A stretch of DNA of 64,000 bases, from positions 155,037-219,036 of the forward strand of contig NZ_NPBJ01000023.1 in NCBI RefSeq assembly GCF_002272075.1, written 5' to 3'. Shown piece after piece: positions 8,801 through 17,180 of the stretch (position 1 is its first letter; each line of letters begins with the position of its first letter). This DNA comes from Terribacillus saccharophilus. GTDB lineage: Bacteria; Bacillota; Bacilli; Bacillales; Amphibacillaceae. Made by a program: the position numbers and the translations under genes. The notes under the pieces were generated by a model. The model had not been told where the DNA came from. It saw only the letters and a list, made by a program, of their open reading frames with translations, and made no database searches.

Positions 8801-11623
8801 ATCTGTAGCAGCTGCGTAATATTCCACATAGTCCTTTGCAATCAGCTCTGGAGTATAAACCGTATGATGGTAGTAGCCTGTCTGTTCATTTTTAGTTAGA
8901 TCAACTCGTTTAAAGTCACTGGTGCCATCTGTACGATAGAATACGGATACGCGTTTGACACCTTTATCATCAGAAGCTTCAACAGTAATCTGCAGATCTT
9001 CCGTTTGATTAACGATATCTTTATCCGTCAGATCCTTCACTTCCGGTGCCACGCTATCATCTTCCACTTGAACAGGTTCGCCTGGAACTTGATCAGTCGT
9101 GACACTTCCAGGAGTACCAAGGATTGTACCAGCATTCAGCTTCAACATACTCGTCGAGCCATCAAGCGGATATTTAAAGTTGATTCCCATATTAGCAACC
9201 GTATCTTTGACGCCCGATACCTCATTATAAGTCGCCATTGTAATTGCACTGCCAGCTTTCGTGGCAACCCCGACTCCTCGCTGGTCGCCGTTGGCCATCC
9301 CACCTGACTGTATTTTGAACAAGTTTTCACCAAGGGTTAGATTCGTACTGTAATTTTTATTGAAATCCTCAGCAGTCAAATCATTATTGGAGCCATTGAT
9401 AATCCAGAATACAGCAGCCTCTCCCGGCTGGATGATTGGACTTTCGTCCGGCTTCCAATTGGTCACCCTCGTATCTGGATACATGTACGTCAAATCATAA
9501 TCCTGCATGTCGACCGGAGCTGACGTATTGTTGTAAATCTCGATGAATTCATATCCGTCTGCCCCATTCACATTAGAAGAGTCAGGGACCAATTCTGTCA
9601 CTAGTAGAGATGGAAGCGCAGAAAAATCGGTATCCGGCTGTTTAACTTCCACTTTAAAAGTCTCTGTTTTGGAACTGTTGAACCCATCGGAAGTTTCAAT
9701 ATAATATTCAAGCGTCCCAGCTTCCAGCTCAGCAGTAGGAATCTCAGCTTTATACAATTCTCCTGTGTGCTGCATGCTGTATTGCTCGAATTCATCTGTG
9801 CCCTCTTTCTTAATATAAAGCGTCACATGCTGAATGAAATTCTCATCTTTTATTGCAGCTTCAATTTGAAGAGGAGCAGGAATGGTGACTGTTTTCACTG
9901 GCTCATGACTAATTTCCGGAGCAGTTTCGTCTTTTTCGACCTTAACGGTTTCTGCTGGAACTTGTCCATCAATCAAAGCGCCAGGAGAAGCTTTCAGCTG
10001 CAGTCCTACCTTCGTCATCTGTGCGGTACCAGAAGCTTTGTACGTAATTCCTTGATTTGGATACGTATCATCGATTCCTTCTGAGTCATTGTAGCTTGCT
10101 GCAGCAAGCTGAGCACCGCTGTCAGTCTGGAATGCAATCGTACGGGCTGATCCATTTGCCATACCGTCATTGCTGATTTCAATTACTTGGTCTTCTGTCA
10201 AGTCAGTCTGATAATGGCTGTTAAAATCAGCTAGCTCAAGCGATTGGTTCGCACCATTCTTGATCCAAATTACAGCCTTCCCCATAGGCTCCAACGTAAC
10301 AGATCGATCGATATCCCAATCTGTCTGTCTTCCATCAGGATATTGATAGGAAAGTTTGTAATCCTTTAAATCCATCGATTGATCAGAGTTGTTATAAACT
10401 TCGATGAACTCATACGCGTCAGCACCGCTGATATTATCACTATCTGGAACTATTTCCGTGATAAGGACCGGCGGCTGTGTCTGCGGATCAGGCTCGGTAA
10501 TTGCTACCTGTATACTTTGAAGCCCATTATCAGGAAAACGCAGCTGCGTATCTCCGCTAAACACATCAATGCTGTATTGGAAAGACGGGCTCCATAGCAC
10601 TTCTTTTGGAACGACAGCTTCCCAATTGCCATCACCTTTGTCTGTCATGTCCACCTTTTGTTCGCTCATACCAGGAGCAGTAACGTATGTGAAAACGGCG
10701 GATTCTGCTTTTCCGTTTTCTATAGATGCAGAGATGGTAAGGTCCTCGCTGCCTTCCGCATTGGTGATTGCTTCGTGAACGAGTGCAGGCTGCTCAAGTT
10801 GTTCCTCTTGGGCTGGCTCATCTGTTTCTGCTGTTTTTTCCTGTTCACTTTTTTCGGACTGCTCTTTATTCTCTTCAACTGGCTGCTCCTCGTCTGCAAC
10901 ATCAGCTTGTTCTTCTTGGCCCTGATTTTCTGTCTCTGACTCAGACGCTGAATCCGACTCTTGTTCGTCTACAGCAGGTGCTTCCTTCACATCGTCCCCT
11001 GGGGTCTCCTGCTGCGAGTCTTCCGCTGATTTCTCTTGTTCAGCTTGCTCTATCTTTTCGGACCCTGGTGACGGCGCTGCCAGAATGGTTGGTGTTTTTT
11101 GATCATTTGCAAAGTGGATACTTTCTGCCTGTTCCACGTCTTGGAAGTGGAAAACAGAAACGGAGGTCTGCTCAGTCGTTGTATCAGTGATGGAAAGCTG
11201 TTGTTCATCATCTTGGAATATGTAAGGTTCTGTTACGTTGGTGAATGCTGCATCTGTCAATTCAGTTCCGAAATGACTATTAAAAGTTTCTACTGTGGTC
11301 TCATTGTTCAAAGCAAGCACTGCATATCCGCCTGCTGGGATTTGCTCCTCTTGCTCTTGGATTACAAGCTTTTCTTCCTGGTCAGTTTTGTATGTGATTC
11401 CGATGTCCTTCCAGGATTTCGCTTCCTCTGTTCCATTATGTATTTCAATAAAAGATAAACCATCAGCACCTTGTTTCTCGCTGCCATAGACTTCTGTAAT
11501 AGAAACCTTGTCTTCCCGAAGCTTTTCCTCTGCATTTACGACTGGAATGGATGCAGGTACAACTGTCTGCATGAGCAGCAAACATGCGCTGAGACCAGCA
11601 GCCATTCGATATGAACGCTTCAT
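5846..11623 (-). CDS. Giant sortase-anchored surface protein with lamin-tail domains and a calcineurin-like phosphoesterase
   Basis: A 1925-residue exported protein. A signal peptide (1-31, ending VVNAEE) is followed by a first lamin-tail-like domain (about 40-165) and a Gln/Glu/Ser-rich acidic linker (about 185-290). Two very similar lamin-tail domains follow (about 384-530 and 671-830, each with YEFIE(V/I)YNN), then Ig-like stretches. A metallophosphoesterase (about 1445-1720) has SDTQ near 1454, HTGDLV, GNHD near 1523 and GHYH near 1640. A second acidic Pro/Gly linker leads to LPDTA near 1889, a hydrophobic helix and KRR. LPDTA is the motif type known for B. subtilis sortase D substrates such as YfkN. 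Start ATG with GGGGGAG upstream; a small hairpin (11645-11660) lies in the leader. Substrate unknown; extracellular phosphate or nucleotide scavenging is a guess. Confidence 0.9.
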   Translation of the reverse strand: MKRSYRMAAGLSACLLLMQTVVPASIPVVNAEEKLREDKVSITEVYGSEKQGADGLSFIEIHNGTEEAKSWKDIGITYKTDQEEKLVIQEQEEQIPAGGYAVLALNNETTVETFNSHFGTELTDAAFTNVTEPYIFQDDEQQLSITDTTTEQTSVSVFHFQDVEQAESIHFANDQKTPTILAAPSPGSEKIEQAEQEKSAEDSQQETPGDDVKEAPAVDEQESDSASESETENQGQEEQADVADEEQPVEENKEQSEKSEQEKTAETDEPAQEEQLEQPALVHEAITNAEGSEDLTISASIENGKAESAVFTYVTAPGMSEQKVDMTDKGDGNWEAVVPKEVLWSPSFQYSIDVFSGDTQLRFPDNGLQSIQVAITEPDPQTQPPVLITEIVPDSDNISGADAYEFIEVYNNSDQSMDLKDYKLSYQYPDGRQTDWDIDRSVTLEPMGKAVIWIKNGANQSLELADFNSHYQTDLTEDQVIEISNDGMANGSARTIAFQTDSGAQLAAASYNDSEGIDDTYPNQGITYKASGTAQMTKVGLQLKASPGALIDGQVPAETVKVEKDETAPEISHEPVKTVTIPAPLQIEAAIKDENFIQHVTLYIKKEGTDEFEQYSMQHTGELYKAEIPTAELEAGTLEYYIETSDGFNSSKTETFKVEVKQPDTDFSALPSLLVTELVPDSSNVNGADGYEFIEIYNNTSAPVDMQDYDLTYMYPDTRVTNWKPDESPIIQPGEAAVFWIINGSNNDLTAEDFNKNYSTNLTLGENLFKIQSGGMANGDQRGVGVATKAGSAITMATYNEVSGVKDTVANMGINFKYPLDGSTSMLKLNAGTILGTPGSVTTDQVPGEPVQVEDDSVAPEVKDLTDKDIVNQTEDLQITVEASDDKGVKRVSVFYRTDGTSDFKRVDLTKNEQTGYYHHTVYTPELIAKDYVEYYAAATDGFNETKTETKRVSIERDQKESSPRLNVKDGQLISGTYKLKATSDTTDQETSLLIDGKEVKQTDKALETEAYFAFDVNGINTYFQNAVVQDGEVLRIFDDWIDTYTTITVPVDPDTLKEGQNTISIHAGNKASPFQLESPENRDDFDAKNVRLVLGDGTVLYDPAFADPNQVIDIGDNGNYRPVQDFTFTIQPEKFRANAYDWDTTETADGTHTIEAKDEEASDKVSVTVDNTVPVLETSMEDGKSYKGPFTIEASAEDALSGLDSLTAELDGEEIQLPYETSSAALSAGDHRLVLRAADKAGNEEVRTINFSTPEEQPVAPELIKPEDEAGNVGKNPELEVKVTDPTGDDMDVTFYQGHKYKVSQDSEIKAYKNAADYEPPSDYAPEGEEAFSNEDIDKVADVDDKYLINDSETQFPYHRFEVPVSKDVDDKNIVEVNWSGNSLPGRKVSMYAWNHQEEDWQLIDYKVAGDEDFDLQGSVNVDEFVKDYKINVLIQDEIAIEDEDYDYSFVWMSDTQYYSESYPHIYDKQVNWIAENKDKLNIDYVFHTGDLVNFSDQEYQWEVADKAMQVLDDAGVPYGVLAGNHDVEQKSNDYTDYYRYFGEDRFKDKPWYGGSYKNNRGHYDLISSNGNDYIMVYLGWGIDDEGIAWADEVLKAHPDRKAILNFHEYLLSSGNRHPVGEKLYQELVLDNENVFAVLCGHYHAADMLVDEIDDDGDGVTDRKVYQMLADYQAGPEGGQGYMRILLFDAETDQIKVKTYSPYMDDYNYYDEEEFPGTDEFSIGLELDAQKKRVATNYVEVNVFGTKEIGKKEDVKSGETASVTWEGLTSDHEYGWYAVAEDDHGGKTKSGLWTFTTGGGAPAPGDNGNEPPAEDPSGNDGAGDGQEDPIIDGGENPPADPGEKPDGNNQDGNTNIPVNQTQPSGDNTAKTVSHVPGDSKKSTPFGGILPDTASQLFNYLLAGAALLVLGGVLYWFNKRRTADK

Positions 11624-11750
11624 ATAGCTCCCCCTATCTTTTATCGGGATTGTCCTCCCGCATTAATTCTAGAATTTATGTATTAAGAACCAATAAAGAG
11701 ATTGTAAATTGTTGTCATAATACTTCGACAAAATATCCTAAAGTATTAAC

Positions 11751-11785
11751 CAGAAAAAAATAAAGCAACATAAAGCCGCTTTATT
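11751..11785 (-). terminator. Terminator overlapping the stop of the LysR gene
   Basis: On the minus strand AATAAAGC and GCTTTATT form a stem followed by a T run. The first arm overlaps the stop codon at 11781. Confidence 0.6.
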
Positions 11786-12665
11786 CTCCAAATTTTGTTG
11801 AGTAAGTGACAAGCTGTTCAATAAAATGATCACTGGCTGGAGAGCGTACACTGCCTTCCCGCCAAGCTACACCAATTTGCCTTTCTGTCGGTTCGATAAG
11901 AGGAATACTCCTGACATGGGACATTTGAAGTGTTTCCAAGGATGGAAGCAGAGCAATGCCCTGTCCCGCCGCGACAAATCCCAGAATTGTCATCATATCC
12001 TCACTTTCGAACGCTACTTTCGGTTCCAGTCCATATTTTTCGACTATCTGTTCAAACATTACCCGGGCACTATAGCCTGGGCGAATAAGCAGGAAGGGCT
12101 CTTCTTCTATCTGATGTAATGCCAGCTGCTCTTCATTTGCAAGCGGATGTGTATCTGATACATATACATAAAGCTGATCTGTCCACAGCTTTCGCCAAGT
12201 TAGGCCTTCCACCCCCTGATCCATATTACAGATACATAAATCAAGCTTACCTTCTCTTAACTGATTGATTAGCTCTTCTGTCGAGCCTTGGTTCAGGGAG
12301 AACTCGACGGAAGGATAAATCTCCTTGTACTGTTTTAACAGTCGGGGTATATGCTGCAGTCCTTGCGACCTCATAAATCCAAGTGTTATTTCCCCATACT
12401 GTGGATCCTTCATCTTCCGTATGTGTTTTTCTGCCTTCTCCATTTCCTCTAATATTTTGACGGCATGTGTATAGAAAGCATCCCCGTAACTGCTCCGAAC
12501 AATTCCTCGTCCCCTTTTCTCAAAAAGCGGCACTCCCAGCTGCTCTTCCAGCTTCTGAATCGAACGGCTCAAGGCAGGCTGAGAGATAGCCAGAGCCTTT
12601 GCTGCTTGAAGATAATGCTCTCGCTCCGCCACTTCCTTAAAATAAACTAACTGTTGCCACTCCAT
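11781..12665 (-). CDS. LysR-family transcriptional regulator
   Basis: An N-terminal winged helix (residues 1-60, with AKALAISQPALSRSIQKLEEQLGVPLFEK) is followed by a LysR effector-binding domain. I take ATG 12665 (MEWQQLVYF) as the start, since GGTGAG precedes it at a good distance; the ATG 12 bases upstream has its AAGG almost touching it. It is divergent from the TauE/SafE gene, with 106 bases between starts, so it most likely controls that transporter and itself. The ligand is unknown; a sulfur or organic-acid signal would fit the neighbour. 294 residues, normal for the family. Confidence 0.9.
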   Translation of the reverse strand: MEWQQLVYFKEVAEREHYLQAAKALAISQPALSRSIQKLEEQLGVPLFEKRGRGIVRSSYGDAFYTHAVKILEEMEKAEKHIRKMKDPQYGEITLGFMRSQGLQHIPRLLKQYKEIYPSVEFSLNQGSTEELINQLREGKLDLCICNMDQGVEGLTWRKLWTDQLYVYVSDTHPLANEEQLALHQIEEEPFLLIRPGYSARVMFEQIVEKYGLEPKVAFESEDMMTILGFVAAGQGIALLPSLETLQMSHVRSIPLIEPTERQIGVAWREGSVRSPASDHFIEQLVTYSTKFGE

Positions 12666-12771
12666 AAGCTCACCCATACCTTTTCTGCATCTTTTATATG
12701 TTATTTATGCATTATACAATATCATTTCATTATGGTTAACTAAAAGTACAACAAGAAATGAGGGAATTATT

Positions 12772-13542
12772 ATGGCTATTGAAATTATCCTTATTATGAT
12801 TGCCGCCGGTCTTATCGTCGGCTTTGTCGGGGCTGGAGGATCTGGTTTCATCATCAGCATTCTGACAGTGCTGTTCGGTTTCCCCATTCACGTGGCATTA
12901 GGCACTGCTCTGGCATCCATGCTATTCTCCTCGTTTTCGGGTGCAGTCAGCCACTACCGCGAAGGAAACGTGACATTACGGGCCGGTTTAATCATTGGAA
13001 TCTTTGGGGCGGTTGGCGCTTTCATCAGTTCCCATTTTTCCGGATTCATCCCAGAAGATATCTTAAATTATCTTACGGCTGGTATGCTTGTCCTATCTGG
13101 GGTAGTTCTTTGCATTCGTCTTCTGCTGATGGGCAAGCCTTCAGACAAAGGGACTACAATTAGTGCATTCATCTACCAAAACAAAGTTATCTATTTTATT
13201 TCAGCTGCACTGCTCGGCATCTTAACCGGGGCACTATCCGGATTGTTCGGGATCGGTTCCGCTCCATTCATCCAAATCGGACTGCTTATCTTGCTCGGAC
13301 TGTCTGCGCAGCAATCTGCAGGTACGACAATGATGATTATCATTCCAATCGCCTTGGCTGGCGGAGTCGGCTATGCACAGCTCGGCTTCCTTGATATCAA
13401 ATTACTTCTCGAAGTAGTTGCAGGAACGATGATTGGTTCTTATATTGGAGCGAAATTCACAAAACGCGTTCGCCCTGTTTACTTGAAGACAGCGATGGTA
13501 CTGCTTCCGATATTTGCAGGATTTTTACTATTATCTGCCTAA
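12772..13542 (+). CDS. TauE/SafE-family membrane transporter
   Basis: 256 residues with about eight hydrophobic segments. It has the two related halves of the family: GFVGAGGSGFIISILTVLFG near the N-terminus and GALSGLFGIGSAPFIQIGLL after the middle. Members export sulfite, sulfoacetate or related anions across the cytoplasmic membrane. Start ATG with GAGGGAATT upstream. The gene stands alone, divergent from a LysR gene and closed by a strong bidirectional hairpin. The substrate cannot be inferred from sequence. Confidence 0.88.
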   Translation: MAIEIILIMIAAGLIVGFVGAGGSGFIISILTVLFGFPIHVALGTALASMLFSSFSGAVSHYREGNVTLRAGLIIGIFGAVGAFISSHFSGFIPEDILNYLTAGMLVLSGVVLCIRLLLMGKPSDKGTTISAFIYQNKVIYFISAALLGILTGALSGLFGIGSAPFIQIGLLILLGLSAQQSAGTTMMIIIPIALAGGVGYAQLGFLDIKLLLEVVAGTMIGSYIGAKFTKRVRPVYLKTAMVLLPIFAGFLLLSA

Positions 13543-13550
13543 ACACATAA

Positions 13551-13583
13551 ATAAGCCGCCGGGATCCCGGCGGCTTATTTTTA
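13551..13583. terminator. Bidirectional terminator, perfect 28-base palindrome
   Basis: ATAAGCCGCCGGGA and its exact reverse complement (13551-13578) are followed by TTTTT on the plus strand. It serves the converging TauE-type gene and prkA. Confidence 0.85.
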
Positions 13584-15479
13584 TCTGTTCAACAAACTTC
13601 CTACATAGCGGAGCAGGTCGTTTGCCGATGTGGAGTTATAATCATATTCATCAATCAATGTTGCGACTACTTCATTCATTTTCTTTAACTGCTGCTCATC
13701 TGGAGTTTTGATGGACGTTGTGATTTTCACTACATCCTTCAGATCGGAAAATAGCTTTTTCTGGATTGCTTCCCGCAGCCGTTCATGAGATTGATAATCG
13801 AACTTCTTCCCTTTACGTGCATACGCCGAGATTCGGATAAGGATCTCTTCACGGAAAGCCTTCTTCGCATTCTCCGAAATCCCAATTTGCTCCTCAATGG
13901 AACGCATAAGCTTTTCATCAGAAGGCATTTCATCCCCTGTTAATGGATCATGCAGCTTTGTCTTATTGCAATAAGCTTCGACATTATCTAGATAATTATC
14001 CATCAACGTTTTAGCAGATTCTTCATAAGCATAGACGAATGCTTTCTGCACTTCCTTCTTCGCGATTTCATCATATTCTTTCCTTGCTACAGCGATGTAG
14101 TTCAAATAGCGCTCCCGGTCTTCCTTCGAAATGGATGCATGACTGCTAAGGCCATCCTTTAAAGAACGGAGTACGTCCAATGCATTAATGGAACGCATTT
14201 CTTTTTTAATGATCGTACTGGAAATTCGGTTGATTACATAGCGCGGATCAATTCCGCTCATTCCTTCATCGCTGTGTTCTTTTTTAAGTTCTTGGATATC
14301 TGCGTCACTGAAGCCTTCCAGCTGCCTCCCATTATAGAGATGCATCTTCTTCAGCAAACTGATGCCGCCTTGGTTCGATTCTTTCAATCTTGTAAGAATG
14401 GTGAACATCGCTGCAATCTTCAGTGTATGCGGAGCGATATGGACATCTTTGATATCGCTTTCCGATATCATTTTTTGATAGATTTTCTCTTCTTCATCAA
14501 CCTTAAGATTATAAGGAACCGGCATGACGATCATCCGGGAATGCAATGCTTCATTCTTCTTATTCGAAATGAATGAACGATACTCTGATTCGTTCGTATG
14601 TGCCACGATCAATTCATCCGCACTGATTAAGGCAAAGCGGCCGGCTTTGAAATTACCTTCCTGCGTCAAGGAAAGCAGATGCCAAAGAAACTTCTCATCA
14701 CATTTCAGCATTTCCTGAAATTCCATCAGTCCACGGTTGGCTTTATTAAGCTCCCCATCAAAGCGATAAGCCCTAGGATCCGATTCTGATCCATATTCCG
14801 CGATGGTGGAGAAATCGATGGAACCCGTCAGGTCTGCAATATCCTGCGATTTAGGATCAGAAGGGCTGAACGTACCAATTCCTGATCGTTTATCTTCGGA
14901 AAAGAAAATTCGTTCAACAACAACATCCTCGATTCTTCCATCATACTCTTCTTCCAAGCGCATTACGTTTAATGGAGAGAGATTCCCCTCAATCCGGATT
15001 CCATACTCGTCTTCGAAATCCTTGCGAAGATGTGCTGGAATCAGATGAAGCGGATCCTCATGCATTGGGCAGCCTTTTATGGCATAAACTGCACCTTCAT
15101 CCGTCAGTGTATATTCCTCCAGCCCTCGTTTGAGCAAACTGACAAGCGTGGATTTCCCTCCACTTACTGGTCCCATGAGCAGGAGAATTCGTTTGCGTAC
15201 ATCCAGTCTCCGAGCAGCCGGATGGAAGTATTCTTCCACTAGCTTTTCAAGCGGTTCTTCCAAACCGAATAACGAGTCCTTGAAGAAGCTATAGTTCTTC
15301 ACTCCATCTTCTTCTTCAATGCCTTTATGCTTGATCATGTTATATACACGGGAATGTGCAGATTGAGCAAGATAAGGCCGGTCTTTCAACAAACGCAGAT
15401 AATCAGCGAGCGTTCCTTCCCAGTGGAGCTTCTCTTGTTCCTGGCGATACTGCTGTACCTTATCCAATATATTCATCAT
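13581..15479 (-). CDS. prkA: PrkA, AAA+/kinase-like sporulation protein
   Basis: 632 residues. An N-terminal AAA+ module with Walker A in LLMGPVSGGKSTLV (near residue 105) is followed by the PrkA C-terminal domain related to kinases. PrkA proteins were described as serine kinases and, in later work, as AAA+ protease-like proteins; in B. subtilis the gene acts in sporulation. Start at ATG 15479 with GGAGG seven bases upstream; a second ATG follows directly. A match to a sigma-E promoter lies 44-72 bases upstream. B. subtilis has prkA downstream of trmL-queG-yhbB; here the same genes lie upstream but with insertions. Confidence 0.95.
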   Translation of the reverse strand: MMNILDKVQQYRQEQEKLHWEGTLADYLRLLKDRPYLAQSAHSRVYNMIKHKGIEEEDGVKNYSFFKDSLFGLEEPLEKLVEEYFHPAARRLDVRKRILLLMGPVSGGKSTLVSLLKRGLEEYTLTDEGAVYAIKGCPMHEDPLHLIPAHLRKDFEDEYGIRIEGNLSPLNVMRLEEEYDGRIEDVVVERIFFSEDKRSGIGTFSPSDPKSQDIADLTGSIDFSTIAEYGSESDPRAYRFDGELNKANRGLMEFQEMLKCDEKFLWHLLSLTQEGNFKAGRFALISADELIVAHTNESEYRSFISNKKNEALHSRMIVMPVPYNLKVDEEEKIYQKMISESDIKDVHIAPHTLKIAAMFTILTRLKESNQGGISLLKKMHLYNGRQLEGFSDADIQELKKEHSDEGMSGIDPRYVINRISSTIIKKEMRSINALDVLRSLKDGLSSHASISKEDRERYLNYIAVARKEYDEIAKKEVQKAFVYAYEESAKTLMDNYLDNVEAYCNKTKLHDPLTGDEMPSDEKLMRSIEEQIGISENAKKAFREEILIRISAYARKGKKFDYQSHERLREAIQKKLFSDLKDVVKITTSIKTPDEQQLKKMNEVVATLIDEYDYNSTSANDLLRYVGSLLNR

Positions 15480-15522
15480 TCATTAACCTCCCAGGCATTG
15501 TTAAACAAAAGGCGATTACCTT

Positions 15523-15551
15523 AATGTATGCCCAGGGTTTGGCTATAATGC
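15523..15551 (-). promoter_or_regulatory. Candidate sigma-E promoter of prkA
   Basis: On the minus strand the -10 element CATACATT (15523-15530) matches CATACANT fully. A -35 element GCATTAT (15545-15551) matches 5 of 7 positions of KMATATT at a 14-base spacing. The position suits the prkA start. Confidence 0.55.
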
Positions 15552-15574
15552 CAGCAAATCCATTTCACGTCTGC

Positions 15575-16603
15575 TTACGGCTTCTGCTTCCATCCAATTT
15601 CCATGTATGATTCGTTCGTAAATTTATCCAGCATGACATCATCAAGCTGAAGTGTTTTTTTATCGTTAGGGAAAATATGCATCAGCTGCGCCAGCTTCTT
15701 CACGATCTTCTTCGGATATGCTTCCGACATCTCCAGCATCAGCTGAATAGCTTCTGTTGCTGGCAATACTTCCCGATAAGTACGGGAAAGTGTCAAAGCT
15801 GAAAACGTATCGACCACAGCTAAAATCTGCAGATCCATCCCTAGCTCTGGTAAATAAGCACCATCTGGATAGCCTTTACGATTCAGCCGTTCGTGATGAC
15901 TTCGCGCATAGCGACCTAGTAAAGGTTCACCTGTCTGGTGCAGGAGTGTCTCTCCTTTGACCGTATGCGTTTGTACAATTTCATATTCCTCTTTTGTCAG
16001 TGTAGATGTTTTATCGAGGATTTCGCGAGGAATTTCAAGCTTTCCGATATCGTGGAATAAATACCCTGTTGCACAAAGATCCAACTGGACGACATTCATA
16101 TGGTAAGCGAGCATTGTACCGATTACAAAAACATCTAAAGAATGAATAAAAGCATAGGGATCTCTTTGCTCAAGCATATGCCAAAGACTGCTCCTCCCCA
16201 TTGTCTTCAGGCTTTTGATGTACAAATCCTTCAAGAAACGAATGCTTTCTTCCTCATAAAGTAGTTTTCCATAGCGGTACTCAAAAGCGATATAAGACAA
16301 ATTTGTGTAAAAATGCTTTTCCATACTCCGCTTATATGTTGCTTGATGATCAGTTTCTTTCTCCAGCAGCTGCTGAATCATCTGCTGGAGGCGATCTGTC
16401 TTGCTAAATAGATCAGTAGTTTCCTCTTCCTCGGTTTCAACGACGACCGAAGGCACTCTGTTATGCTTCAGCTGTTCCAGTAAAGCTGCAGTGACGACTG
16501 TCCCTTTATTTAATTTTGTCTTGTCTGCCAGGACAATATCACTGCCCAAATAATCACCTAGTAGTATGTCTTGGATGCGTTTACGTTTTAAAATCAATTT
16601 CAT
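15575..16603 (-). CDS. HD-GYP domain phosphodiesterase
   Basis: 342 residues. The N-terminal 120 residues are of unknown fold. The C-terminal half carries the HD-GYP signature: HSLDVF, then LFHDIGKLEIP, the HTVKGETLL helix and RSHHERLNRKGYPDG. The family hydrolyses cyclic di-GMP or related dinucleotides in the cytoplasm; no membrane segment or receiver domain is present, so any signal input must be through the N-terminal part. ATG 16603 has GGAG only one base away; the TTG at codon 3 has better spacing and may be the true start. An intrinsic terminator lies only about 10 bases upstream of the start, which is unusual. Confidence 0.88.
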   Translation of the reverse strand: MKLILKRKRIQDILLGDYLGSDIVLADKTKLNKGTVVTAALLEQLKHNRVPSVVVETEEEETTDLFSKTDRLQQMIQQLLEKETDHQATYKRSMEKHFYTNLSYIAFEYRYGKLLYEEESIRFLKDLYIKSLKTMGRSSLWHMLEQRDPYAFIHSLDVFVIGTMLAYHMNVVQLDLCATGYLFHDIGKLEIPREILDKTSTLTKEEYEIVQTHTVKGETLLHQTGEPLLGRYARSHHERLNRKGYPDGAYLPELGMDLQILAVVDTFSALTLSRTYREVLPATEAIQLMLEMSEAYPKKIVKKLAQLMHIFPNDKKTLQLDDVMLDKFTNESYMEIGWKQKP

Positions 16604-16605
16604 TC

Positions 16606-16695
16606 TCCTTTTTCAAAAAAAGCTGCCATGTCTGGCAGCCTGAGAATCCCTCTTCGTTCGCACCTGGCTGGCATAGAATCTCATCCCTTAGCCCC
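16606..16695 (-). ncRNA. Structured spacer or leader with terminator before the HD-GYP gene
   Basis: Between the XRE stop and the HD-GYP start, the minus strand contains a stem GCTGCCA/TGGCAGC (16622-16639) followed by a T run (16614-16621). Upstream, TGAGA can pair with TCTCA, and a CAGCC segment can pair with the GGCTG that forms the terminator's 5' arm, so the two folds exclude each other. This could be the XRE terminator, an attenuator or a small RNA. I do not recognise a known riboswitch class. Confidence 0.5.
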
Positions 16696-17034
16696 TCAAG
16701 TTTTGCGTAACTGCCTTTCAACAGTGCTGCCGTATATGTATGTAATTGTTTCCTGGTTGTGTTTTGCTTCCGAATCAAGCAGCTGATGATAGTCCTCTTT
16801 TGCCGGCAGCAGCTCACACATTTCCACATCTAGCGCTATCGCCAATTTACTGATGCCAACAAAAGAAATATTCCGCTTCCCGTTTTCAATATCGGAGTAG
16901 TACGATCGATTAAAACCCGCCATGCCAGCCAATTCTTCCTGTGTCAGCATCTGTTTTTTTCTCAGATAACGAAGCTTATCTCCAAATGCCCGAAGCAATA
17001 GCGTGTAATCTCTCATATTATTCATGCACTCCAT
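16696..17034 (-). CDS. XRE-family DNA-binding protein
   Basis: A helix-turn-helix of the Cro/CI type lies in the middle (FGDKLRYLRKKQMLTQEEL, then AGFNRSYYSDIENGKRNIS). The rest is a short polar tail, so the protein is a one-domain regulator. Three ATG codons compete: 17034 has AAGG four bases upstream, 17025 has GGAG three bases upstream, and 17016 has neither at a good distance. I use 17034 (112 residues). It sits upstream of the HD-GYP gene on the same strand, separated by a terminator. Targets are unknown. Confidence 0.8.
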   Translation of the reverse strand: MECMNNMRDYTLLLRAFGDKLRYLRKKQMLTQEELAGMAGFNRSYYSDIENGKRNISFVGISKLAIALDVEMCELLPAKEDYHQLLDSEAKHNQETITYIYGSTVERQLRKT

Positions 17035-17151
17035 TATACCTTGCCACACCAGCAAATCCACCGGATATAAGTTACATTAGTATAATGCTACCAAATAAAA
17101 CTGGGGAAAGTACTATTTTTGTCCCATTTTATGCATGTCTAAACAACTATA

Positions 17152-17180
17152 AAAAAATAAACTGCACACTAGGTGCAGTT
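17152..17180 (-). terminator. Terminator after trmL
   Basis: On the minus strand AACTGCACC and its partner GTGCAGTT form a stem followed by TATTTTTTT, right after the trmL stop. Confidence 0.8.

Noticed and set aside
6031..11489. Many long plus-strand ORFs within the surface protein gene
   Set aside because: They are shadows of the 1925-codon frame; compositions are rich in Ile, Phe and Arg without domain features.
16606..16695. Known riboswitch (cyclic di-GMP or glycine) before the HD-GYP gene
   Set aside because: CACGCA/GGGCAAACC of GEMM-I is absent, and similarity to the glycine aptamer is limited to short CUCAGG and CGAAG strings, too little to name a class.
17026..17062. TATAAT overlapping the XRE start as a promoter for a leaderless transcript
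   Set aside because: TATAAT is present at the start codon, but no acceptable -35 lies 16-18 bases upstream and the hexamer overlaps the coding start, so it is probably chance.
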